DNA of 32,880 nt from Flavobacterium sp. (GTDB lineage Bacteria > Bacteroidota > Bacteroidia > Flavobacteriales > Flavobacteriaceae), in the NCBI RefSeq assembly GCF_023151265.1, contig NZ_JAKLJH010000006.1, positions 1 through 32,880 on the forward strand. The letters run 5' to 3'. The translations under genes and the position numbers were made by a program. The notes beneath the pieces were generated by a model that saw only the letters and a program-made list of their open reading frames with translations, had not been told where the DNA came from and did no database searches. How positions within the stretch are numbered: position 1 is the stretch's first letter; each line of letters starts with the position of its first letter. Shown here one piece after another: positions 24,986 through 31,373 of the stretch.

Positions 24986-25591
24986 ATGATAAATACTATA
25001 AAACAAGCACTAGAAAATAGTTTTTCTTTTGCCGATTACAGAAAAAAAGTAACCAATTTAATTGCTGAAGGGAAATCCACAGGTCACACACAATCAGAAG
25101 ATTTATTAAAATATTCAGAATTGAACGAAACGAGAATGAATCGTTTGGAAAAAACTATCGAGGTTACTAATGAAGTGAAAACTAAACTGCAAAATTTAGA
25201 TAAAAAGTACATTTGGTTAGTACTAAGCGAAGGTTGGTGTGGTGATGCGGCTCAAATTGTTCCCGTGATTCATAAAATGGCTGAAGTATCAGATAAGGTG
25301 GAATTAAAAATTGCTTTACGTGATGATAATGATGCTTTAATGCAACATTTTTTAACAAATGGAGGAAAAGCGATTCCAAAATTAATCGTTTTAGATGCTG
25401 AAACTTTAGAAGTTGTAGCGGATTGGGGTCCAAGACCTCATGGTGCTAAACAATTGATTTTAGATTACAAAGCCGCTCACGGAGTAGTTGATGAACCTGC
25501 AAAAATTGAATTACAAAAATGGTATTTACACGACAAAGGAATTTCGATTCAGAATGAAATTGTGGAAATGCATGAGCAAGTTTTGAGTTAA
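24986..25591 (+). CDS. Thioredoxin-fold protein with a single active-site Cys
   Basis: 201 aa from ATG 24986 (MINTIKQALE), chosen because the -7 box at 24960-24967 and the patatin start lie inside any longer version. An N-terminal helical part (1-70) precedes a thioredoxin-like domain: strand YIWLVLSEGW, then the active-site position WCGDAAQ (Cys85), helix, strand ELKIALRDDND, and the cis-Pro loop GKAIPKLIVLD. The second Cys of CxxC is replaced by Ala, and Cys85 is the only Cys in the protein. Single-Cys Bacteroidota and Bacillus proteins of this type are annotated as thioredoxin family. A monothiol or peroxidase-like role is possible; the substrate is unknown. Confidence 0.85.
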   Translation: MINTIKQALENSFSFADYRKKVTNLIAEGKSTGHTQSEDLLKYSELNETRMNRLEKTIEVTNEVKTKLQNLDKKYIWLVLSEGWCGDAAQIVPVIHKMAEVSDKVELKIALRDDNDALMQHFLTNGGKAIPKLIVLDAETLEVVADWGPRPHGAKQLILDYKAAHGVVDEPAKIELQKWYLHDKGISIQNEIVEMHEQVLS

Positions 25592-25598
25592 AAAATTG

Positions 25599-25646
25599 AA
25601 CGCAGATGACACAGATGTTTCACAACGCTGATTAAAACAGATTTTT
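25599..25646. repeat. Dispersed repeat of CAGATGA/CAGATTTT type
   Basis: Between convergent genes the sequence is built from repeated words: GCAGATGACACAGATG, CGCTGATTAAAACAGATTTT. I know similar CGCAGAT/CACAGAT word strings from flavobacterial intergenic DNA. There is no open reading frame and no T-tracted hairpin. Confidence 0.6.
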
Positions 25647-25654
25647 CCTTAAAC

Positions 25655-25697
25655 ATTGTGAGACTTTGTGTTGAACTTTGAGAGACTTTGTGAAACA
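25655..25697. repeat. Dispersed repeat of GACTTTGTG type
   Basis: GAGACTTTGTG occurs twice (ending at 25670 and about 25692) around TTGAACTTTGAGA. It abuts the CAGATGA-type repeat and together they fill the 110-bp convergent spacer. Confidence 0.6.
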
Positions 25698-25701
25698 AAA
25701 A

Positions 25702-26337
25702 TCATTCAATTGTTCCAATAATATTCAACTTATCAGAAGTGGAAATTCCACCAGGGTTGCAACCTAGTTGCCCTTCTGGGATTTCCATTTTTAGTTTCTC
25801 GTAATAGTCTGCCCAAACTTCAAAATACTCATTCGATTTTGGCGATTTGAAAGTCATCGGAAATAAATCAAACAAAGGTTTTTTGTACGAATGCAAAAAC
25901 GCATCATAAATTAATTCCGAACAGTAATATTTTTCATTGTTATACAAATATTCCTCATCATATGGAACACCAACTTGTTGTAACGAAAACGAAATGGCTT
26001 CTGGAATGTATTTACGGTATTTTCTTTTTAATCTTCCTACGAACATTTCTTCTTTTGTGTAGGTTTTGAAAGTTTCGTATGGTGTAACTTTTACTGCTTT
26101 TCCGGCAGCTTCAATTACGAAAACCGAATCGTTTTTGATGTACACCATTCCTAAATGACTAAAATCTTTTCCTTGATAACCTTCGGTAACTTCGTTAATA
26201 GCTTCACAAAGTGGACCGCAATTCATCGATTGAAATAAAATATCGCCTGTTTTTAGTTTTACATTTTGCGAAAAGCTAAATTGAAATAAAACAAGAAGTA
26301 AGCTTGCTAAGTATAATTTTGGTAAAAAAGTTTTCAA
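25702..26337 (-). CDS. YiiX/YebB-like permuted NlpC/P60 (papain-like) hydrolase, exported
   Basis: 211 aa. A signal peptide (about 1-23, cut after FSFS) leaves a periplasmic or secreted enzyme. The circularly permuted NlpC/P60 order is seen: GDILFQS near 31-37, His61 in DFSHLGMVYI, Glu76 in VIEAAG, and Cys139 in YYCSELIYDAF. Family members act on amide bonds in peptidoglycan or lipids; the exact substrate is unknown. It starts only 4 bp after the stop of the ParE-like toxin gene in the same direction, so the two may share an mRNA. A convergent repeat-filled spacer lies downstream. Confidence 0.85.
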   Translation of the reverse strand: MKTFLPKLYLASLLLVLFQFSFSQNVKLKTGDILFQSMNCGPLCEAINEVTEGYQGKDFSHLGMVYIKNDSVFVIEAAGKAVKVTPYETFKTYTKEEMFVGRLKRKYRKYIPEAISFSLQQVGVPYDEEYLYNNEKYYCSELIYDAFLHSYKKPLFDLFPMTFKSPKSNEYFEVWADYYEKLKMEIPEGQLGCNPGGISTSDKLNIIGTIE

Positions 26338-26341
26338 AAGA

Positions 26342-26674
26342 TTAGATTTTTATTTTTTTGACGGTTTTTAAAATTTTTGGCGAATGACTTCCGTGAAAAG
26401 CTCTTAAAATTTCAATTCTATTGGTGCGAATTCTGTAAATAATTAAGTACGAGCCTAAAATAATGTTGCGATAGATTTTAGTTTTGGTTTCCAAATGACG
26501 ACATTCAGGATGAAGTAGGTATTCGGTTTCTAACCTTTGAACGATAGATTTAATTTCTTGATAAAAGTAAATGGCAGCTTTTTCACCAAACGTAGCTTCA
26601 CCATATTCAAAAATATCTTGAATATCATAGAGATAAAAAGAAGAACGAACTACTTCTTTCTGTTTAGCCTCCAT
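26342..26674 (-). CDS. ParE/RelE family toxin of a type II toxin-antitoxin pair
   Basis: 110 aa. It shows the ParE/RelE fold signatures: N-terminal helices with IQDIFEYGEATFGEKAA, and a central sheet YRNIILGSYLIIYRI followed by IEILRAFHGSH. The strand pattern YLIIYRI...IEILRAFHG is the family hallmark and favours ParE (gyrase-directed) over RelE (mRNA-cutting), though target cannot be settled by sequence. Its ATG lies inside the 3' end of the 54-aa antitoxin gene (25-bp overlap), the usual coupled arrangement. Confidence 0.85.
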   Translation of the reverse strand: MEAKQKEVVRSSFYLYDIQDIFEYGEATFGEKAAIYFYQEIKSIVQRLETEYLLHPECRHLETKTKIYRNIILGSYLIIYRIRTNRIEILRAFHGSHSPKILKTVKKIKI

Positions 26675-26814
26675 TCTTCAAATCTTTTTTCAAACTCTTT
26701 TTCAGTCAAAAACGGACCATTTTCCGCTTCTTTGATTAAGTCAGCGAATGCTTTTTGAGACATCGGTTTGCCTGGAATAGCAAGATTTTTATTTTTTTTA
26801 TCGGCAGTTTTCAT
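26650..26814 (-). CDS. Small antitoxin partner of the ParE-like toxin
   Basis: 54 aa, short enough to be missed by automatic length cut-offs. It starts at ATG 26814 (MKTADKKNKNLAIPGKPM) and ends at TAG 26650. The body SQKAFADLIKEAENGPFLTE continues as KEFEKRFEEWRLNRKK. The helical, charged C-terminus with LTEKEFEKRFEEW resembles Bacteroidota antitoxins that wrap ParE toxins. No obvious HTH or ribbon-helix-helix is seen, so DNA binding is uncertain; the Lys-rich N-terminus may contribute. It overlaps the toxin start by 25 bp and lies 68 bp downstream of truB. Confidence 0.8.
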   Translation of the reverse strand: MKTADKKNKNLAIPGKPMSQKAFADLIKEAENGPFLTEKEFEKRFEEWRLNRKK

Positions 26815-26882
26815 TTGAGTAGAAATTTATGCTACGTAAAAATATGAAATAATTTGTTTGTAAACTTCAGATTCAGAATATT

Positions 26883-27572
26883 TTAACTTAAAGATTCTTC
26901 AAAATCATCAGGAGTAATTGCGTTTTCAACCGAATAATCGCCAATTTTTGTTCTTCGAAGCGCCGTTAAATGTCCACCAGATTGCAACGCTAATCCAAAG
27001 TCATAAGCTAACGAACGAATGTAAGTTCCTTTGCTACATTTTACTCTAAAATCGATTTCTGGCAATTGAATTCGAGTGATTTCAAATTCGTAAATCGTAG
27101 TTTTTCTGGATTGAATTTCTACTTCTTCGCCAGCGCGCGCGTGCTCGTACAAACGTTTTCCGTCTTTTTTAATGGCAGAAAAAACAGGTGGTTTTTGGTC
27201 GATTTCACCTAAAAACTGTTTTGTTGTTTCTAAAATTAGTTCTTCGGTAATATGTTCTGTTGGAAAAGTAGCGTCAATTTCGGTTTCTAAATCATAAGAT
27301 GGAGTAGTAGCTCCAACCATTATAGTTCCGGTATATTCTTTTGCTTGCGCCTGAATTTCGGTAATGTTTTTGGTGAATTTCCCAGTACAAATAATCAATA
27401 AACCAGTCGCTAAAGGATCTAAAGTTCCAGCGTGACCAATTTTAAATTTCTTAGGTAAATCGTATTTGCGTTTTAAAATGTATTTCAATTTGTTCACCGC
27501 TTGAAACGATGACCATTTCAAGGGTTTGTCTATTAGAAGTACTTTTCCGGCTAAAATTTCTTCGGCATTCAT
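26883..27572 (-). CDS. truB: tRNA pseudouridine-55 synthase
   Basis: 229 aa, the compact form without a long C-terminal PUA domain. It isomerises U55 in the T loop of tRNAs. The catalytic block is KIGHAGTLDPLATG with Asp52; KEYTGTIMVGATTPSYD, KPPVFSAIKKDGKRLYEHAR (split in two here) and CSKGTYIRSLAYDFG are the other family motifs. Its start shares one base with the stop of uppP (TAATG), so the two are translationally coupled at the end of the ftsX-DUF3098-uppP-truB operon. Confidence 0.96.
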   Translation of the reverse strand: MNAEEILAGKVLLIDKPLKWSSFQAVNKLKYILKRKYDLPKKFKIGHAGTLDPLATGLLIICTGKFTKNITEIQAQAKEYTGTIMVGATTPSYDLETEIDATFPTEHITEELILETTKQFLGEIDQKPPVFSAIKKDGKRLYEHARAGEEVEIQSRKTTIYEFEITRIQLPEIDFRVKCSKGTYIRSLAYDFGLALQSGGHLTALRRTKIGDYSVENAITPDDFEESLS

Positions 27573-28357
27573 TAGATAATAGTTAATTTTTGTACGAAGA
27601 AATGAATCAATAGAATTGCAACTCCGGCAACAATTCGGTAATAGCCAAAAATTTTAAATCCGTGTTTGGTTAAAAACCCGATGAATGATTTGATAGCGAT
27701 TAAGGCTACAATAAATCCGACTACATTTCCAATAATTAATAAATTTATTTGGTCGTCAGAAAGCACAAATCCATCTTTATAATAATCGTATGATTTTTTC
27801 AAAGTTGCTCCTAACATGGTTGGAATTGCTAAGAAAAACGAAAATTCTGCAGCAGTTGTTCGTGATAATTTTTGTGTCATTCCGCCTACAATGCTGGCGC
27901 CACTTCTCGAAACACCAGGAATCATCGCTAAACATTGAAACAATCCAATTTTAAAAGCGGTTAAATAGGATATTTCTGTTCCTTCCGAATTGCCAAACCA
28001 TTCATCTACTTTTAAAAGTAAAAAACCACCAATGATTAATGAAACGGCAACAGTAATTGGATTTTCCAATAAACCATCGATAAAATCACCAAGCAATAAT
28101 CCGAAAATTACGGCTGGGATAAAAGCAACGAATAATTTAAAGTAAAAGTCTAATGATTGAAAAAAGCGTTTGAAGTATAAAACAATTACAGAAAGTATAG
28201 TTCCTAACTGAATTACAATGGTAAAAAGTTTAGTAAAATCGTCTTGTGCAATTCCAAAAAAGGACGAAGCAATAATCATGTGACCCGTTGAAGAAACAGG
28301 TAAAAATTCGGTTATTCCTTCAATAATAGCAAGAATAATGGCTTGTAAAACATCCAT
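27572..28357 (-). CDS. uppP: Undecaprenyl-diphosphatase (BacA/UppP family)
   Basis: 261 aa, normal length, about eight membrane segments. It dephosphorylates undecaprenyl diphosphate to recycle the lipid carrier for peptidoglycan and glycan synthesis. Active-site motifs are intact: [17 protein letters not shown] (Glu13, Glu17, Ser22-Ser23, His26) and [10 protein letters not shown] near residue 147. Loss of either function-bearing motif would be obvious; none is seen. It lies 6 bp after the DUF3098 gene and overlaps truB by one base. Confidence 0.96.
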   Translation of the reverse strand: MDVLQAIILAIIEGITEFLPVSSTGHMIIASSFFGIAQDDFTKLFTIVIQLGTILSVIVLYFKRFFQSLDFYFKLFVAFIPAVIFGLLLGDFIDGLLENPITVAVSLIIGGFLLLKVDEWFGNSEGTEISYLTAFKIGLFQCLAMIPGVSRSGASIVGGMTQKLSRTTAAEFSFFLAIPTMLGATLKKSYDYYKDGFVLSDDQINLLIIGNVVGFIVALIAIKSFIGFLTKHGFKIFGYYRIVAGVAILLIHFFVQKLTII

Positions 28358-28363
28358 AAAGTA

Positions 28364-28603
28364 TTACTTCTTCGGATTTTTTAAAATCGAATAAATCGTA
28401 ATTCCAAAACCAATTAAAACTACGGTTGGAGCTAAACGAATTCTTCTGAAACTAAATAATTCGTCACCGTTAAAAACATTTGGATCTTCGCTTCCACCAC
28501 CACTCATTAAAATAAATCCAAGCCCAATTACGGCTAATCCAATTAAAAGAATTTTATAATTTACTTTGTCAAAAAGAAATTCGGGTTTGTTGTTGTTTTC
28601 CAT
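28364..28603 (-). CDS. DUF3098 small membrane protein
   Basis: 79 aa with two TM helices (about 17-35, ILLIGLAVIGLGFILMSGG, and about 59-73). The stretch between has SEDPNVFNGDELFSFRRI before RLAPTVVLIGFG, the recognisable DUF3098 signature. The family is Bacteroidota-specific and commonly sits between ftsX and uppP, as here; a role in division or envelope growth is inferred from that position only. It lies 48 bp after ftsX (a spacer mostly of dispersed repeat) and 6 bp before uppP. Confidence 0.9.
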   Translation of the reverse strand: MENNNKPEFLFDKVNYKILLIGLAVIGLGFILMSGGGSEDPNVFNGDELFSFRRIRLAPTVVLIGFGITIYSILKNPKK

Positions 28604-28615
28604 TTTTATATTTTT

Positions 28616-28650
28616 TTAATTCACTGAACACTTTTCATTGAACACTGAAT
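28616..28650. repeat. Dispersed repeat of CACTGAACAC type
   Basis: TTCACTGAACACTTTTCATT followed by GAACACTGAATAC contains GAACACT-type words twice. It fills the spacer between ftsX and the DUF3098 gene within the operon. Confidence 0.6.
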
Positions 28651-28651
28651 A

Positions 28652-29527
28652 CTAGTAAAGATCGTCTGTTTTTAAATTTAAGAAACGTTGCGTAGCAAAG
28701 AATGTACTAATTGAGGTAATGATAATTCCAACAACTAATACTCCAAAAATTACTATTCCAATTGAAAGATAATCTTTTGCAATGCCTAAACTTGGGAATA
28801 ATCCATCTACATAAAACACTAATGCCAATAAAGCAACAATAGCCAATCCAGAACCTATTAATCCTAGTTTAATACTTCTCCAAATAAATGGTTTTCTAAT
28901 GAACGATTTTGTCGCTCCAACCATTTGCATCGTTTTGATAGTAAAACGATGAGAATAAACAGAAAGGCGTAATGAACTATTAATTAACAACATTGCAACA
29001 ACAGTTAAGATAGCACTAATAACCAAAATCCAAAAACTAATTTTAGTCACGTTATTGTTTACCATGTCTACCAATTCTTTATCGTAGATAATCTCTGAAA
29101 CCATTTCGTTTTTACGAATGTTACGTTCAATTTTCTTGATACTATCAGCAATTACATAATCACCTTTTAAGTGAATATCAAATGAATTTTGTAATGGATT
29201 AAAGCCTAAAAATTCCATAAAATCTTTACCTACAATGTCTACGTTGTTTTTTGCAGCACTGTCTTTATGAACAAAAGCATAATCTTTAATGAATTTTGCA
29301 TTTTTCATTTCTACATCAAAAGCACTGATGACAGAGTCGTTAGCATCATTGTTAAAGAAAACCGTCATAGGAATGTTTTCTTTAAAATCATTTGTTATCT
29401 TTTTCGAATTAATTACAAAAAGTCCTAAAGCTCCTAAAAGGAACAATACTAAAAAGATACTCAATACTACCGAAAAGTAGGATGAAATCAAACGTCGTTT
29501 GTTGTAATTTTCAAAAGATGATGCCAT
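28652..29527 (-). CDS. ftsX: Cell division protein FtsX
   Basis: 291 aa, normal length. One N-terminal TM helix (about 18-40, FSVVLSIFLVLFLLGALGLF) is followed by the extracytoplasmic domain that recruits or controls cell-wall hydrolases, and three C-terminal TM helices (about 160-185, 205-230, 245-275). The conserved sequence after TM2 reads RFTIKTMQMVGATKSFIRKPF, the FtsE contact region. With the ATPase FtsE (not in the window) it couples ATP hydrolysis at the septum to peptidoglycan splitting. It is the first gene of the ftsX-DUF3098-uppP-truB unit and diverges from the WG-repeat gene. Confidence 0.95.
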   Translation of the reverse strand: MASSFENYNKRRLISSYFSVVLSIFLVLFLLGALGLFVINSKKITNDFKENIPMTVFFNNDANDSVISAFDVEMKNAKFIKDYAFVHKDSAAKNNVDIVGKDFMEFLGFNPLQNSFDIHLKGDYVIADSIKKIERNIRKNEMVSEIIYDKELVDMVNNNVTKISFWILVISAILTVVAMLLINSSLRLSVYSHRFTIKTMQMVGATKSFIRKPFIWRSIKLGLIGSGLAIVALLALVFYVDGLFPSLGIAKDYLSIGIVIFGVLVVGIIITSISTFFATQRFLNLKTDDLY

Positions 29528-29616
29528 ATAATTCTATTTAAGCCGTAAAAATAGTAAAGAAATTTTGTTTACATAGAATATAACAACAAAGTTTTAACTT
29601 TAGTATTTATAATCAG

Positions 29617-29624
29617 TAAATTTG
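29617..29624 (+). promoter_or_regulatory. -7 promoter box for the WG-repeat gene
   Basis: TAAATTTG matches TAnnTTTG and lies 19 bp before the ATG. No clear -33 element. Confidence 0.45.
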
Positions 29625-29643
29625 AAGCTTTAAATTCATAAAA

Positions 29644-31290
29644 ATGACATTACGATATAAGATTTCGGCAGTTTTATTCTTTTTTGCACTAACCTTGATG
29701 GCTCAAGAAAATATTTTTCCTTATAGAGAAGGAAATTTATGGGGATTTTGCGATGAAAATGCAAAGGTTTTAGTCGCACCAAAATACGATGCTATACGAA
29801 AAGCTTCAAGTAATGAAAAGTTTTTCTTTGAAGTGACTTCAGGAAATAACTCAGGAGTTTATTTGGGTTCAAAAAATATTATTCCTGTTGAATTTCAAAA
29901 ATTGCAGTATGTGTCAACTAATCTGATAATTGTGGTTAAAAAAGGAGTTGATAAAAAAGAAATCAACTACTTATACAACACAAAAGGGGAATTACTAATT
30001 AATCAACCGCTTTCTTATTTAAAAGGAATTAAAGGAAATGACAAGCGTTATGATACAACTTTTATTATTGGATTTTATATAAAGGATTTAGAAGGAAGAG
30101 AATCGTTAGTAAATTTGGATTATTACAATGATAACAAGTTAAGTTATGTGTTAAAAGACGTTTTTTCGATAGAATTAGACAATAAAAAATCAAAAGAAGA
30201 ATTAGCAATTGCTTATGTAAAACAAACAGCAACAAGTGCGGTTGAAACTAAATATTTTAAAGTAGAAGAAAGTCGAATCATTCTTTTAGATGAAAAAAAA
30301 GACAGTCAGTATATTCAAGAAAATACAGGGCCAAAAAAGAAAAAAGAAGGATATAACAATTACGATGATAATATTGCAGTTCCAAATATGGATAGTGAAA
30401 TGGTTGTTGATGAACCAAGAGGTTATTCAGGAACTGGTTCTGGAAGTGGAGATGGACCAGGAAGGGGGAAAAGCATCAGAAAAACTCCAAAAGGAACTTC
30501 GTATTACAAATATGTTTTAAAAGACAATCAAATAGAAGTTGAGGTTTCAAACAATGTTACTAAAAATAAAAAAACTTTAAAATTCCCAGTTAAAGCAGAT
30601 AAAATTGAAGTTTTCAAAACCATAGGTGTTATCACAGAAGATAAGCCTGATAACGACAGCATTCAAATCTATTTCAATTATATTATTTATCAAAAGAAAA
30701 ATAAATTTGGTTTAGTATATCAATTTCCATTTCAAAAAAGTGTGGAATATGATTTTCTTGAGCCTATGAAATCTGAAAAAAAATATGATTCGGGTTCTAA
30801 AAATTATTTTAAAGTTGGAGTGTTGGATAAAAAAACCAAAATCATGAAATATGGTGTTATTGATGTTAATCATACTTTTATTCTGCCGGCTGAATATGAC
30901 GAAATTAAAATGGGATACACTATAACACCATCATTTAAAAAACAAGTGTTTTTGGTTAAGAAAAACAACTTGTTTGGATTGGTTTCTGAAAAGAAAGAAA
31001 TCAAATTATCGATTGAATTTGATAGTATCATATTTAATTCGGAAAGTCCAAGTTTCTTGAGAGTAAAAAAAGGAAACCAACATTCGGCATACATTAGTTA
31101 TTATAGTAATTCAGATTATGTATTGACGTTACTTCCTATGTATTATCCGTATCCTGTTAGAGAAATTAAATACTCCATTAGTAAAGGAATTTCCTTGTTG
31201 GAAGCAATAGAATACATCGCATTAGAAGACGAAAACAAAAACTTCAAAGGCTATGCTAATCCAAACGGAACACTATATTTTAAAGATTAG
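29644..31290 (+). CDS. WG-repeat-containing secreted protein
   Basis: 548 aa. A signal peptide (about 1-20, cut after LTLMAQ) is followed by WG-type beta repeats: REGNLWGFCDENAKVLVAPK with YDAI at about 28-50, KNKFGLVYQFPFQKSVEYDF near 350-370, KYGVIDVNHTFILPAEYDEI near 402-421, and NNLFGLVSEKKEIKLSIEFD near 441-460. Between them is a Gly/Ser-rich flexible stretch (about 260-277, GYSGTGSGSGDGPGRG). WG repeats form beta-propeller-like or solenoid surfaces with unknown ligands. No T9SS tail, so probably periplasmic or outer-membrane associated. It stands alone and reads towards leuS without a strong terminator. Confidence 0.8.
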   Translation: MTLRYKISAVLFFFALTLMAQENIFPYREGNLWGFCDENAKVLVAPKYDAIRKASSNEKFFFEVTSGNNSGVYLGSKNIIPVEFQKLQYVSTNLIIVVKKGVDKKEINYLYNTKGELLINQPLSYLKGIKGNDKRYDTTFIIGFYIKDLEGRESLVNLDYYNDNKLSYVLKDVFSIELDNKKSKEELAIAYVKQTATSAVETKYFKVEESRIILLDEKKDSQYIQENTGPKKKKEGYNNYDDNIAVPNMDSEMVVDEPRGYSGTGSGSGDGPGRGKSIRKTPKGTSYYKYVLKDNQIEVEVSNNVTKNKKTLKFPVKADKIEVFKTIGVITEDKPDNDSIQIYFNYIIYQKKNKFGLVYQFPFQKSVEYDFLEPMKSEKKYDSGSKNYFKVGVLDKKTKIMKYGVIDVNHTFILPAEYDEIKMGYTITPSFKKQVFLVKKNNLFGLVSEKKEIKLSIEFDSIIFNSESPSFLRVKKGNQHSAYISYYSNSDYVLTLLPMYYPYPVREIKYSISKGISLLEAIEYIALEDENKNFKGYANPNGTLYFKD

Positions 31291-31313
31291 TTTTATAAAA
31301 GTTTTATAAAACG

Positions 31314-31321
31314 TATTTTTG
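31314..31321 (+). promoter_or_regulatory. -7 promoter box for leuS
   Basis: TATTTTTGCACC is a perfect TAnnTTTG with the GCACC extension shared with the pyrH and RND promoters. Directly upstream, TTTTATAAAA (31291-31300) and GTTTTATAAAAC (31301-31312) are two tandem palindromes over the -33 region. Confidence 0.5.
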
Positions 31322-31333
31322 CACCTTTATTTT

Positions 31334-31366
31334 TCGGATAAAACCGATAACAGAAAACCGACAACG
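31334..31366. repeat. Dispersed repeat of CCGATAAC/CCGACAAC type in the leuS leader
   Basis: TCGGATAAAACCGATAACAG followed by AAAACCGACAACG shows near-tandem AACCGAYAAC words. It lies between the -7 box and the leuS ATG and so would be transcribed as leader RNA. Confidence 0.55.
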
Positions 31367-31373
31367 TTACAAG

